Positions 1-8,332 are shown, numbered from the stretch's first letter. The stretch: DNA of 64,000 bases from Bacteroidota bacterium (GCA_018902795.1 JAHIQD010000015.1:110470-174469); one strand, 5' to 3'. Notes: generated by a model from the letters alone, not told the origin. Translations and numbers: made by a program.

Positions 1-480
1 GCCTACTTCTTTATAATCCCGGAATTCGGTATCCATAAGTTTTGCCCAGCCTGCGTGATGATAAAAGTGTCTCGCGACAATCGGAATATCAATATCTCTG
101 GTTTCCCGAATGGGTTTTCCGTTGTCCAAAGTTTCTAAAACGGCAAAAAGTCTGGAGTTTTTCTGAATCTGTCTTGCGATGGCATAAAGATATTTCGCTC
201 TTTCGAAACCACCGATGGCAACCCATTCCGGAAGTGCCTTGCTGGCTGCTTTTACTGCTTTATCAACATCGGTTTCGTCGGCTTCTGCTATTTTTGCTAA
301 AAATTCTTTATTGGAAGGATTATGCGTTTCGGCATATTTTTTTGAATTCGGTTTCACCCAGGTTCCATCTATAAAAAGATCGAAACTTCTTTGGTGAGCT
401 TCTAAAAATTCTATTGCGGGTTTTGCTGTTTCAGGAGCGGGACCGTAAGCCATGGTGTTGTATATTTCTTTAATTTCCAT
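1..480 (-). CDS. Aldehyde dehydrogenase, N-terminal part (gene runs off the left edge)
   Basis: An open frame of 160 codons starts at the ATG at 478-480 and is still open at base 1. The residues match the N-terminal NAD-binding half of the aldehyde dehydrogenase superfamily: FDLFIDGTWV near residues 33-42, HNPSNKEFLA, and LETLDNGKPIRET followed by HFYHHAGWA. The catalytic Cys and Glu lie outside the window. It sits just downstream of deoC on the same strand. DeoC releases acetaldehyde and glyceraldehyde 3-phosphate, so this enzyme may oxidise one of those aldehydes. That link is inferred from position only; the family call is firm. Confidence 0.88.
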   Translation of the reverse strand, partial: MEIKEIYNTMAYGPAPETAKPAIEFLEAHQRSFDLFIDGTWVKPNSKKYAETHNPSNKEFLAKIAEADETDVDKAVKAASKALPEWVAIGGFERAKYLYAIARQIQKNSRLFAVLETLDNGKPIRETRDIDIPIVARHFYHHAGWAKLMDTEFRDYKEVG

Positions 481-543
481 CAGATTTTATTCTTGATCAA
501 TGATGATTATATTTTGTTTCTGTAACTGAATTATCTTTCTTGC

Positions 544-632
544 AGTTGCCGCGCCCCGACCTGAGTGGAGCTCTTTTTGTGCGGAGCGAAGCGGAGCACA
601 AAAAAGCGGGAACGGAGGGCGGAAAAGGCGCC
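544..632 (+). repeat. Dispersed palindromic element, copy 1
   Basis: This GC-rich block lies between deoC and the aldehyde dehydrogenase. It begins with GCCCCGAC (553-560), holds an inverted repeat CTTTTTGTGC (573-582) / GCACAAAAAAG (596-606), and ends in GCGGGAACGGAGGGCGG. The same architecture, with diverged sequence, recurs at 9803-9892, 13944-14047 and 41615-41712. It has no convincing reading frame. Confidence 0.6.
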
Positions 633-640
633 CAAATAAT

Positions 641-1639
641 TTACGCCATTGGATGACGGTATCCTGCACTGTAACTTCCGGTGACGTAATGCTCCAACTG
701 CCGCTCGATGTCGCCCAAAAGGGAACTTGCACCGAAACGGAATAATGTGGGAGTAAGCCATTCATTTCCTAATTCTTCTTTGATTAAAATTAAATAATCG
801 AGCGCCTGTTTTGCTTTCTGAATGCCACCTGCAGGTTTGTAGCCTACTTTTATGCCGGTTAATTCACAATATTCTCTGATGCAGCGGATCATTACGAGAC
901 TTACGGCTAATGTTGCATTCACAGATTCTTTCCCTGTAGAAGTTTTAATGAAATCTGAACCTGCCATCATTGCCACCCAGGATGCTTTTGCAACTTTGGT
1001 GTAGGTTGGAATTTCGCCGGTTGCGAGGATGGTTTTCATGTGTGCATCGCCGCATGCCTGGCGACAGAGTTTTATTTCATCGTATAATTCTTTCCATTTG
1101 GATTCTAAAACCAAATCCCGGGAAATAACGATATCGATTTCGGTAGCGCCGGCGGCTACTGATTTTTTGATTTCTGAAATTTTTTCCTCTAAAGAATTTT
1201 TTCCTGCCGGAAATCCTGTAGAAACTGCGGCAATTGGAATGTGTGAACCTTCCAACGCTTCTTTCGCGAAGGGAATCAGATTGTGATATACGCAAACTGC
1301 ACCTGTTGTGAGGTTGGCATCCTCCATCCCCAATTTCTGTACAATATCGTAACGTACAGGATTTTTTGCTTTTTCGCAAAGGCGGATCACATTTCCACGG
1401 GTATCGTCTCCGGCAAGCGTCGTAAGATCAATCATGGAAATCGCTTTTAACAGCCAGGCTGCCTGATATTCTTTTTTTACGCTCCGTCTTCCGGTAAGGG
1501 TGTTTACACGGCGTTCGACGGCGCTTCGGTTTACATTGATTCCGTCGAAAAACTTAGTATTGAAAGGCAAACCTTCGTTTCTTTCTTCACTTTGATTTTC
1601 AGCGGATTTTGTATGATTTTTTTCCAGTACTTTAGTCAT
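641..1639 (-). CDS. deoC: Deoxyribose-phosphate aldolase
   Basis: DeoC cleaves 2-deoxyribose 5-phosphate to glyceraldehyde 3-phosphate and acetaldehyde in deoxynucleoside catabolism, in the cytoplasm. The 332-residue protein carries the class I aldolase signatures: Asp169 in ATEIDIV, the Schiff-base Lys232 in DFIKTSTGK and the helper Lys268 in VGYKPAGG. About 60 extra N-terminal residues make it longer than the roughly 250-residue E. coli enzyme, as in the long form of the family. The downstream gene is an aldehyde dehydrogenase on the same strand, 160 bp away with a repeat element between them. This suggests a deoxyribose-use pair, although the repeat may separate the two transcripts. Confidence 0.94.
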   Translation of the reverse strand: MTKVLEKNHTKSAENQSEERNEGLPFNTKFFDGINVNRSAVERRVNTLTGRRSVKKEYQAAWLLKAISMIDLTTLAGDDTRGNVIRLCEKAKNPVRYDIVQKLGMEDANLTTGAVCVYHNLIPFAKEALEGSHIPIAAVSTGFPAGKNSLEEKISEIKKSVAAGATEIDIVISRDLVLESKWKELYDEIKLCRQACGDAHMKTILATGEIPTYTKVAKASWVAMMAGSDFIKTSTGKESVNATLAVSLVMIRCIREYCELTGIKVGYKPAGGIQKAKQALDYLILIKEELGNEWLTPTLFRFGASSLLGDIERQLEHYVTGSYSAGYRHPMA

Positions 1640-1737
1640 AAGTCAGAAAATTTTGATAATAAATTAAGGATTGTAAAATTAACCATTTATCCCCAAACGG
1701 GAATAAGAGTTTCTTAAAATTGTTGATTTTGAGCAAT

Positions 1738-1771
1738 AAAAAAATACACTTCGGGTGAAATGTATTTTTTT
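1738..1771 (-). terminator. Rho-independent terminator of the Lrp/AsnC gene
   Basis: AATACA pairs with TGTATT through an inner TTC/GAA, with a run of T following on the minus strand. It lies 27 bases beyond the stop of the regulator gene and before deoC. Confidence 0.65.
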
Positions 1772-1797
1772 TATTTTAATATCGGCAAAATGATTAC

Positions 1798-2268
1798 TTA
1801 AACTTTAAGCTGACGGTTGATACTTTGTTCCAGAGAGATGAAAGTTTCTGTTCTTGTCACTCCTTTCAGTTTCTGGAGTTTGTTGAGAATCTCCATTAAA
1901 TGATCGTTATCTCTACAAAGCACTTTAAGGAAAATGGTATAATTTCCCGTAGTATAATGAGCTTCAACCACTTCATTCACTTCTTTCAGCGCTTTAACCG
2001 CATCGTGATAATGACTTGGCTGCTCCAGAAACACGCCAATATAGGACACTACTTTATAACCTATTTTTCTTGGATTAAGAAAAGAAATAGAGTTTTCAAT
2101 GACTCCGGCTTGCTCCAGTTTTTTAATTCTCTGGTGAACGGCGGTCGTAGAAATACCCACGTTTTTGGAAATGTGCGCCAAAGAAGTTTTAGCATTATCC
2201 ATCAACATATAAATAATTTCTTTATCTACGGAATCCAAGTGATAGCCTGACTGTACTGCGCTTTTCAT
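1798..2268 (-). CDS. Lrp/AsnC family transcriptional regulator
   Basis: This 156-residue protein has the usual Lrp/AsnC plan. An N-terminal winged helix-turn-helix (about residues 10-60, with LDSVDKEIIYML and ISTTAVHQRIKKLEQAG) is followed by the alpha/beta RAM ligand-sensing domain (about 70-150, with TGNYTIFLKVLCRD). Such proteins bind DNA as oligomers and respond to amino acids or related small molecules. The target and effector cannot be read from the sequence. The gene starts 14 bases after the stop of the upstream endonuclease/phosphatase-family gene, so the two may be co-transcribed. A terminator follows. Confidence 0.9.
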   Translation of the reverse strand: MKSAVQSGYHLDSVDKEIIYMLMDNAKTSLAHISKNVGISTTAVHQRIKKLEQAGVIENSISFLNPRKIGYKVVSYIGVFLEQPSHYHDAVKALKEVNEVVEAHYTTGNYTIFLKVLCRDNDHLMEILNKLQKLKGVTRTETFISLEQSINRQLKV

Positions 2269-2282
2269 ATTTATATTCTTCT

Positions 2283-3239
2283 TTATATATTAGTTCTTAA
2301 TTCTGTTATTACGGGGAAATGATCGCTGTAACCCCCTAAATATCTTGTTCCTGCATAGGTTCTGAAAGGCCTGCCAGCAAACTTTTTACCCCAGTTGCTT
2401 AATTTTTCATGATTGAAAACCTTTGCCGTTTTAAACTTTAAAGGAGAAACTGAATTGAAAAAATGGACTGACAGTATGATTTGGTCAAAAAGTAAGCCAT
2501 CTTTATAATGAAATGTTGAAAATTTTCCGGTTCGGAACAAATCTAAATATGGATTCACCAAAATTTCTTTAGAATTATTATCAAATCTCAAATTTACAAT
2601 ATTTTCATTATCCGGGTTTTCGTTAAAATCTCCACAGATGACTACTGCTTCACTTTTATTTGAAATGATATCGGTGATTTTTTCCCGGATATCCTTCATG
2701 ATATAATCGCGCTTCGGTTTGTTAACATCCTTCTCCCTTTTAGAAGGCAGATGGAGGACAAAAACATTAATAATTTCTCCCAAATATTTTACTTTACACG
2801 ATAAAATATCTCTGGTAGTATCATAATTTGCGGGATTATTATCATCAATTTCGAAAAAATAAGTAATAGGTTCGGAAGAGATCAGTTCAATTTTATTTTT
2901 ATCATAAAGCAAAGCAACATCTACTCCTCTTTCGTCCATGGAATCATAGTGTACAACACCATAATTTGAATTGAAAGGCTCCATTGTAACCAGTTCGTCC
3001 AAAGGTTTTTGACCCTGAACTTCCGAAAGACCAATCAACATTGGCAAAGCATTTTCTGCCTCCTGAATCAACTGAAAAACATGGGCAATTTTGAACAGTT
3101 TATTGCTGTATTTTCTTTCGTCCCAATTTCTTAATCCTGATAAAGTAGGGTCTAATTTATGAACCTGGGGAGGATCGGGAGAAAACAAATTCTCTACATT
3201 ATAAAAAGCGATTAACTCTTTAGATTCATTACTTACCAT
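2283..3239 (-). CDS. Endonuclease/exonuclease/phosphatase family protein
   Basis: This 318-residue protein has the metal-dependent EEP fold: FYNVENLF at the N-terminus (Asn ligand), GLSEVQ (Glu ligand), VICGDFNENP (catalytic Asp and Asn) and GYSDHFPV near the C-terminus (Asp-His). No signal peptide is seen, so it is probably cytoplasmic. The substrate could be DNA, a phosphoester or a lipid headgroup, and the sequence does not decide. I chose the ATG at 3237-3239; in-frame TTG and CTG codons lie directly upstream. Confidence 0.85.
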   Translation of the reverse strand: MVSNESKELIAFYNVENLFSPDPPQVHKLDPTLSGLRNWDERKYSNKLFKIAHVFQLIQEAENALPMLIGLSEVQGQKPLDELVTMEPFNSNYGVVHYDSMDERGVDVALLYDKNKIELISSEPITYFFEIDDNNPANYDTTRDILSCKVKYLGEIINVFVLHLPSKREKDVNKPKRDYIMKDIREKITDIISNKSEAVVICGDFNENPDNENIVNLRFDNNSKEILVNPYLDLFRTGKFSTFHYKDGLLFDQIILSVHFFNSVSPLKFKTAKVFNHEKLSNWGKKFAGRPFRTYAGTRYLGGYSDHFPVITELRTNI

Positions 3240-3304
3240 CAGCAAATTGTCTTTCTATTTTTTCGAATTGTAAATTTAGAAAAAATAATTAATTATGTTT
3301 ATTT

Positions 3305-3979
3305 TTATTCCAACAGATCAGGCCTTTTTTCCTGAGTTATTCTCACGGCTTCATCATGACGCCACTCCTCAATTTTCTTGAAATTACCGCTCAATAAAAC
3401 ATCGGGCACTTTCAAACCCTTATATTCTGCAGGTCTTGTATAAATTGGCGGTGAAAGAAGATCATCCTGAAAACTGTCCGTCAGAGCACTTTGTTCATCA
3501 TTTAAAACACCTGGAAGAAGCCTTATCACTGAATCTGCCAACACGCAGGCTGCAAGTTCGCCTCCGGTTAAAACATAATCACCAATAGAGATTTCTTTGG
3601 TAATATGAAGTTCTCTCACTCTTTGATCAATTCCTTTATAATGGCCACATAAAAAAATAAGGTTATTTTTTATCGATAATGTATTGGCAGTTTTTTGATT
3701 TAAAGTTTCGCCGTCCGGCGTCAGGTAAATGATCTCATCATAACCTCTCTGTGCTTTGAGTTCTGAAATACATCTGTCTAAAGGTTCCACCATCATCACC
3801 ATTCCGGCACCTCCGCCGTAAGGCTCATCATCAATCTGCCGGTATTTACCGAAGCCGAAAGGACGTAAATGATGAAAATGAACTTCTGCCAAACCTTTGT
3901 CCATCGCTCTTTTTAAAATAGAAGTTTGAAACGGACTTTCCATCAGTTCCGGTAAAACACTTATAATATCAATTCTCAT
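3305..3979 (-). CDS. trmD: tRNA (guanine-N1)-methyltransferase TrmD
   Basis: TrmD methylates G37 at N1 next to the anticodon, using S-adenosylmethionine, and prevents frameshifting. The 224-residue protein begins MRIDIISVLPELMESPF and has the trefoil-knot SAM pocket LCGHYKGIDQRV (about residues 110-122) and ISIGDYVLTGGELAA, the hallmarks of this family. Its ATG overlaps the stop of the upstream NDH-2 gene in an ATGA junction (3976-3979), implying coupled translation. The usual bacterial neighbours rimM, rpsP and rplS are absent here. Confidence 0.96.
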   Translation of the reverse strand: MRIDIISVLPELMESPFQTSILKRAMDKGLAEVHFHHLRPFGFGKYRQIDDEPYGGGAGMVMMVEPLDRCISELKAQRGYDEIIYLTPDGETLNQKTANTLSIKNNLIFLCGHYKGIDQRVRELHITKEISIGDYVLTGGELAACVLADSVIRLLPGVLNDEQSALTDSFQDDLLSPPIYTRPAEYKGLKVPDVLLSGNFKKIEEWRHDEAVRITQEKRPDLLE

Positions 3980-5238
3980 TGTTCTGTATTGTTCTTTTTG
4001 TTGGGGATAATAATCAGGCGGAGCGAAGAATCTTTATTGATATAACTCCACATCCAGTTAAAGAAAACTGCCAGTTTGTTTCTGACAGAAAGAATGAGCA
4101 TCAGATGTAAAAACATCCAGAAATACCACGCAAAAAATCCCTGAAATTTAAAATCTGGTAAATCCACCACCGCACGGTGTTTCCCGATGGTCGCCATGCT
4201 TCCCTGGTCTTTATATTCGTATTCTGCCCAATCGTTTTCAGATTTTTGAAGAAAATTTTTTCCTAAATTTTTTCCCTGATTGATGGCAACATTGGCCACC
4301 TGTGGATGTCCCTGGGGATATTTCGGCGTTTCCATATAGGCAATATCGCCAATCGCGAAAATATTTTCATAACCCTGTACCCGGTTGAAACGGTCGGTTT
4401 TATATCGGTTTCTTACCATGATATCAGGATTTAAACCTTCAATGATATTTCCGGTAACTCCTGCAGCCCAAATTACGTTGTTGGAGGCAATGCTTTTTCC
4501 GCTTTTCATATAAACCTTATCTCCGTCGTAATCGGTTACAAACTCGTCGCTCATAAAATCGACTCCTAAATCTTTCAGGTATTTCTGAGACATTTTCTGG
4601 GATTCCTCACTCATTACACTCAAAGGCGTTTCTGTAGAACTCACCAGAATAATATTCAGATTATCAAAATTCATATGCGGATAATCTCTCGGCAGAATTT
4701 CCCTTTTCATTTCAGCGAAAGCACCTGCAAGTTCAACTCCTGTTGGTCCGCTTCCCACGATAACGATGTTCCAGTTTCCGTCGTCACTCCGTTTTTTTTC
4801 AATAATCAATTTCTCGAAAGTTAAAAGGATGTGATTACGGATTGCAATGGCTTCCTGGGTGTTTTTCATCCCGAAAGTAAGGCGTTCCATTTTCCCATTA
4901 CCAAAGAAATTGGTTTTACAGCCGGTAGCAATGACTAACTTGTCGTAAGTGAATTCGGCTTCAGAAGTTATAATTTTGTTTTGATCAGGAAGTATTTTCT
5001 GCACCTCGATCATCCGGTACTGAATATTTCGGGAACGCTGAAAGATTTTCCGGAAAGGAAACGAGATGTTGCTGGGCTCAATACGTCCGCAGGCAACCTG
5101 ATAAAAAAGCGGCTGAAACATATGATGGTTTACCTTATCGATAACGATCACTTTTTTTCTTTTATTGTTGAGTGTTTTCGCAAGCTGAAGTCCTGCAAAA
5201 CCACCACCGATAATTACAATTTTCTCCCTGGTTTCCAT
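3976..5238 (-). CDS. Type II NADH:quinone oxidoreductase (NAD(P)/FAD-dependent)
   Basis: NDH-2 moves electrons from NADH to quinone without pumping protons, at the inner face of the membrane. The FAD Rossmann motif IVIIGGGFAGLQLAKTL lies at the N-terminus and the NAD motif IVIVGSGPTGVELAG near residue 160. FAIGDIAYME contacts FAD, and a hydrophobic C-terminal stretch (about 375-400, FFAWYFWMFLHLMLILSV) would anchor it to the membrane. Two ATG codons are adjacent. A TAATTTTG -7 box (5243-5250, minus strand) ends one base before the first, so the second ATG (5236-5238, 420 residues) is the likelier start on a leaderless mRNA. Confidence 0.9.
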   Translation of the reverse strand: METREKIVIIGGGFAGLQLAKTLNNKRKKVIVIDKVNHHMFQPLFYQVACGRIEPSNISFPFRKIFQRSRNIQYRMIEVQKILPDQNKIITSEAEFTYDKLVIATGCKTNFFGNGKMERLTFGMKNTQEAIAIRNHILLTFEKLIIEKKRSDDGNWNIVIVGSGPTGVELAGAFAEMKREILPRDYPHMNFDNLNIILVSSTETPLSVMSEESQKMSQKYLKDLGVDFMSDEFVTDYDGDKVYMKSGKSIASNNVIWAAGVTGNIIEGLNPDIMVRNRYKTDRFNRVQGYENIFAIGDIAYMETPKYPQGHPQVANVAINQGKNLGKNFLQKSENDWAEYEYKDQGSMATIGKHRAVVDLPDFKFQGFFAWYFWMFLHLMLILSVRNKLAVFFNWMWSYINKDSSLRLIIIPNKKNNTEQ

Positions 5239-5242
5239 CATA

Positions 5243-5250
5243 CAAAATTA
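5243..5250 (-). promoter_or_regulatory. -7 box of the NDH-2 gene
   Basis: TAATTTTG on the minus strand matches TAnnTTTG and lies 1 and 4 bases before two alternative ATG codons. This implies little or no 5' leader. No good -33 TTG is seen at the usual spacing. Confidence 0.55.
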
Positions 5251-5296
5251 CAGATTTTTTTGCAGTTAAATCTCAGAGAAATCAAGCAAAACAAGA

Positions 5297-5326
5297 TCAA
5301 AAAAAATCCTTGAAAAATCAAGGATT
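5297..5326 (-). terminator. Terminator of the T9SS-sorting protein gene
   Basis: AATCCTTGA pairs with TCAAGGATT (5305-5313 with 5318-5326), with a T run following on the minus strand. It lies just past the stop at 5333. Confidence 0.75.
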
Positions 5327-5332
5327 AAATTT

Positions 5333-5689
5333 TTATTGTTTTACGATTTGGGTAACCTTTTGCGTATTGTCGCTCAGTGTATATCTCATGAGATATTTTC
5401 CGGGTCTTAATTTATCCAGACGAATTTCGCCTGAATTCATATTCACCGCATATTCCGCAACTTGCATTCCTAAAATGGAATAAAAAGTAACTGATTTTAT
5501 CTTAAGGCTGTTATCTTTAGATTTAATAATGATAAAATCCCTGGCAGGATTTGGGTATGCAACCATCACTGCATCATCAGATTTTTGAGAAGCTGCAACC
5601 GGCTCTCTTAAAACTGTTTGCGCGGAAACTTTTTCCGAAAAAACTGTTAAACTGCCGATAAAAATTAAAGAAAATAATAATTTTTTCAC
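5333..5689 (-). CDS. Small secreted protein with type IX secretion sorting domain
   Basis: The product is 118 residues if it starts at the GTG at 5687-5689. A signal peptide (KKLLFSLIFIGSLTVFSEKVSAQ) is followed by a short spacer and a C-terminal T9SS type A sorting domain: YPNPARDFIIIK, a middle FYSILGMQV strand, and LRPGKYLMRYTL ending in VKQ. Such domains direct export through the T9SS and attachment to the cell surface. Almost nothing else is in the protein, so its own function is unknown. An ATG at 5750-5752 would add 21 residues, but it lies upstream of the likely -7 box (TACATTTG, 5722-5729), which argues for the GTG. Confidence 0.8.
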   Translation of the reverse strand: MKKLLFSLIFIGSLTVFSEKVSAQTVLREPVAASQKSDDAVMVAYPNPARDFIIIKSKDNSLKIKSVTFYSILGMQVAEYAVNMNSGEIRLDKLRPGKYLMRYTLSDNTQKVTQIVKQ

Positions 5690-5721
5690 CTTATAAAACT
5701 TTATATTTAGAAATATCCTTA

Positions 5722-5729
5722 CAAATGTA
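5722..5729 (-). promoter_or_regulatory. -7 box of the T9SS-sorting protein gene
   Basis: TACATTTG on the minus strand fits TAnnTTTG and lies 32 bases before the GTG start. It helps reject the more distant ATG. Confidence 0.45.
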
Positions 5730-5774
5730 AGAAAATGAAATTTATTTACCATAGTTTTTTAATAAAACTATAAT

Positions 5775-5782
5775 TAAATTTG
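5775..5782 (+). promoter_or_regulatory. -7 box of hemB
   Basis: TAAATTTG lies 30 bases before the hemB ATG. A possible TTG start at 5780 falls inside this box and is therefore unlikely to be used. Confidence 0.55.
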
Positions 5783-5812
5783 CAGTACTTAATTCAAATA
5801 CCATTCCAAAAA

Positions 5813-6805
5813 ATGATAATTTATTCCAGAAACCGAAGATTAAGAACCAATGCTTCTATCAGAGCTTTAGTTCAGGAAACCCTGTTAACAACCAATGATC
5901 TGGTGATGCCGATCTTTGTGATGGAAGGCGAAAATAAGCAGGAGCCTATCCCATCGATGCCCGGAATTTTCCGCAGAACTTTGGATTTAACCGTAAAAGA
6001 ATGCCAGGAATTATATTCACTTGGCGTAAAAGCCGTGAATCTGTATATGAAAGTTTCTGAAGATTTAAAAGACAATAAAGGGACAGAATCATGGAACAGG
6101 AACGGATTAATGCAAAATACCATCAAAGCGATTAAAGATGCCGTTCCGGGAATGGTGGTAATGCCCGATGTTGCTTTGGATCCCTATTCCATCTACGGCC
6201 ACGACGGTATTATTACGAACGGAAAAGTTGATAATGATGCAACAAATGAAGTTTTGGTGAAAATGTCAGTTTCTCATGCCGAAGCCGGGGCTGACATTTT
6301 GGCACCCAGTGATATGATGGATGGCCGTGTTGCTGCCATAAGAACAGGTTTGGAAGAAAGCGGCTTTACCGATGTAGGAATTTTAAGTTACGCTGCTAAA
6401 TATGCAAGTTCATTTTATGGACCATTCAGAAGTGCTTTAGATTCTGCACCCAAAGAAAATGCTGACATTCCGAAAGACAAAAAAACCTATCAGATGGATT
6501 TTCACAATTCCCGCGAAGCGATGGATGAAGTACTGAAAGACGTGGCAGAAGGCGCCGACATTATCATGATTAAACCCGGAATGCCTTATCTGGACATTGT
6601 TGCGAAAGTTCGCGAAGCTATTGATTTACCGATTGCGGTATACAATGTAAGCGGTGAATATGCCATGCTGAAAGCTGCTGCACAAAACGGCTGGCTGGAT
6701 AATGACAACGCAATTATCGAAAGTTTATCCTGCATCAAAAGAGCCGGCGCGGATATGATTTTCACTTATGCGGCAAAAGAAGCAGCAATATTACTCAATC
6801 AATAA
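5813..6805 (+). CDS. hemB: Delta-aminolevulinic acid dehydratase (porphobilinogen synthase)
   Basis: HemB condenses two 5-aminolevulinate molecules to porphobilinogen in tetrapyrrole synthesis, in the cytoplasm. The 330-residue protein has the two active-site lysines, Lys196 in SYAAKYASSFYGPFR and Lys254 in IMIKPGMPYLD. The metal site reads MPDVALDPYSIYGHDG (about 117-132), with Asp where zinc enzymes have Cys, so it should be of the magnesium-dependent, zinc-independent class. The start is the ATG at 5813, since the upstream TTG overlaps the -7 box. It is transcribed alone and divergently from the T9SS protein gene. Confidence 0.97.
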   Translation: MIIYSRNRRLRTNASIRALVQETLLTTNDLVMPIFVMEGENKQEPIPSMPGIFRRTLDLTVKECQELYSLGVKAVNLYMKVSEDLKDNKGTESWNRNGLMQNTIKAIKDAVPGMVVMPDVALDPYSIYGHDGIITNGKVDNDATNEVLVKMSVSHAEAGADILAPSDMMDGRVAAIRTGLEESGFTDVGILSYAAKYASSFYGPFRSALDSAPKENADIPKDKKTYQMDFHNSREAMDEVLKDVAEGADIIMIKPGMPYLDIVAKVREAIDLPIAVYNVSGEYAMLKAAAQNGWLDNDNAIIESLSCIKRAGADMIFTYAAKEAAILLNQ

Positions 6806-6832
6806 GAGCTTGTTCAAGCCTTAAACTGCAAT

Positions 6833-6868
6833 AAAAAAATCTTTCAAATTATTTGAAAGATTTTTTTT
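6833..6868. terminator. Bidirectional terminator between hemB and the TM2 gene
   Basis: ATCTTTCAAAT and ATTTGAAAGAT form the hairpin, flanked by A7 on the left and T9 on the right. It can therefore end both convergent genes. Confidence 0.8.
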
Positions 6869-6887
6869 TATAAATTATGACTAACCG

Positions 6888-7184
6888 TTAAAACCATGCT
6901 TTTCTATTCTGAACATAAGTTCTGTCGAACTGTTCATCACTCATCGTGAGATAAATAATTCCTTCGATAAAAGGGATAAAAGTAGCAAACCCGAAGGTTA
7001 CAATATTTAAAACAATTTGAATAATTCCTTCTTTTATATAGCCCAGATAAAATTTGTTTGCACCAACAATACCTGCAAGAATTCCTAAAAGTCCTGCTGC
7101 GAGTTTCTTTTCTGAGTGGTAATTTTTGTTATTGAAATTCTGACCTTGCTGTGATTCCGGATTGTTATAACCGTATGTTTCCAT
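6888..7184 (-). CDS. TM2 domain-containing membrane protein
   Basis: This 98-residue protein has a polar N-terminus rich in Asn and Gln (about 1-27). A TM2 domain follows: two membrane helices (about 28-50 and 55-75) around the motif GIVGANKFYLGYIKEGIIQ, and a C-terminal FDRTYVQNRKAWF tail. TM2 proteins are widespread in bacteria and no clear biochemical role is established for the bacterial ones. It stands alone, convergent with hemB. Confidence 0.85.
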   Translation of the reverse strand: METYGYNNPESQQGQNFNNKNYHSEKKLAAGLLGILAGIVGANKFYLGYIKEGIIQIVLNIVTFGFATFIPFIEGIIYLTMSDEQFDRTYVQNRKAWF

Positions 7185-7249
7185 TTTTTAGTTTGTTTTG
7201 ATTAATTGTTTGGAAATCAGTCGGAACAAATTAAAAAAAGTTACAATAA

Positions 7250-7759
7250 TTATATTTTCCCCATGTAGAACAGTCCGTAACATTTTTGATTTTCCTCTAA
7301 ACCGAGAAATTCGTCAAGATGTTTGATCATTCCGGGGGAACTCCAGTAACAGCCTACATTATTTGCGGTAGAAGTAAGATACATATTCTGAACTGCCATT
7401 GCGGTGGCCGCAATCTCCTCCCATTCCGGAAGCAAACCGCTAAAGTTGACCGAAATGGTAACGATAACATTCGTTTTCGCTATTTTTTCCGAAATGCTAA
7501 GATATTTTTTCTCAAGAAAAACTTCAGGAGCAGTATTTGTTTTGTAGATTTCGGCCAGTTTTTGTCCTAAGAGATTTTTCTCTTCCCCTTTAAAAATTTT
7601 AAAACGCCAGGGTTTTGTTCTTTTATGATTGGGAGCAAAATTTGCAGAATTCAAGATCTCATCCAAAATTTCCTGTTCAATGTCCTCTCCGGAAAAATCC
7701 TTCGGGAAAACACTTTTTCTGCTTTCTATAATTTCTTTTAATATTTCTGATTTTTCCAT
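7250..7759 (-). CDS. Nitroreductase family protein
   Basis: This 169-residue protein has the compact FMN-dependent nitroreductase fold. IIESRKSVFPKDFSG gives the N-terminal FMN phosphate-binding Arg-Lys-Ser, NFAPNHKRTKPWRFKIF is the conserved N(x)HxxxPW segment, and ATAMAVQNMYLTSTANNVGCYWSSPG is the C-terminal core. Family members reduce nitro compounds, quinones or flavins with NAD(P)H. The short length resembles the YdjA-like group. The substrate is not predictable. It lies 43 bases after the GreA/B-like gene on the same strand and may share its transcript. Confidence 0.85.
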   Translation of the reverse strand: MEKSEILKEIIESRKSVFPKDFSGEDIEQEILDEILNSANFAPNHKRTKPWRFKIFKGEEKNLLGQKLAEIYKTNTAPEVFLEKKYLSISEKIAKTNVIVTISVNFSGLLPEWEEIAATAMAVQNMYLTSTANNVGCYWSSPGMIKHLDEFLGLEENQKCYGLFYMGKI

Positions 7760-7802
7760 TGAGTCTGAATACTTTTTCTTTCCAGAAAAAGCTTTTTTAA
7801 AA

Positions 7803-8261
7803 TTACATTACGTTTTCGATGGTCTGGCCTATATTATTAAGGACAAAAGAATCGCCGGATTTTTTTCCGAACATCATTTTTGCCATCGGACTTTCTTCAG
7901 AAATCGCGTAAAAGCGGTCACCTTCAAAGAAAAACTCACCTAAAGAAACAGAAATATAAAACCTCGCTTTATTGGTAAAAACCATGGAACCAAGCTGTAT
8001 TCTGTTGGTGGGAGTATTGAGAACTTTCGTCATATTTCTCTGCAAATCTTTCAACGCGCCCAACTGTCTCTGCATCTGATAAATCTCTTCCTGCATTTCC
8101 TCGCGAATGGAATCGTACTTTGGCGTTTTTTTGATCTCCCGGCTTGCTTCTAAAGTAAAATCGATGAATTTTGCCAGTTTCTCAATCTTTCCGACAATGA
8201 TCTCTTTTACATGATTACGAACATCACTTTTCAAAACCGTATTCTTCCGCATAAACTTCAA
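7803..8261 (-). CDS. GreA/GreB-like C-terminal domain protein
   Basis: This 152-residue protein has a charged, probably coiled-coil N-terminal half (about 15-75: KIEKLAKFIDFTLEASREI, SIREEMQEEIYQMQRQL). The C-terminal half resembles the GreA/GreB FKBP-like domain (IQLGSMVFTNKARFYISVS, ISEESPMAKMMFGKKSGDS). True Gre factors insert an acidic coiled-coil tip into RNA polymerase to trigger transcript cleavage. The tip here is not clearly acidic, so it may be another polymerase-secondary-channel factor. The family call is moderate and the activity is unknown. Confidence 0.65.
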   Translation of the reverse strand: MKFMRKNTVLKSDVRNHVKEIIVGKIEKLAKFIDFTLEASREIKKTPKYDSIREEMQEEIYQMQRQLGALKDLQRNMTKVLNTPTNRIQLGSMVFTNKARFYISVSLGEFFFEGDRFYAISEESPMAKMMFGKKSGDSFVLNNIGQTIENVM

Positions 8262-8332
8262 TTTTTAAATAAAGTTAAAAAATCTATTTAATCAAAATTG
8301 ATGCAATACTTACAAATTAAAGAAGATAAATA

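Noticed and set aside
42..374. Plus-strand frame opposite the aldehyde dehydrogenase
   Set aside because: Shadow of the dehydrogenase frame on the other strand, with no domain.
487..765. Minus-strand open frames through the deoC 3' end and the repeat copy 1
   Set aside because: They run through a palindrome and overlap deoC in other frames, with low-complexity sequence.
5780..5812. TTG start for hemB
   Set aside because: It falls inside the TAAATTTG -7 box. The ATG at 5813 matches the family start.
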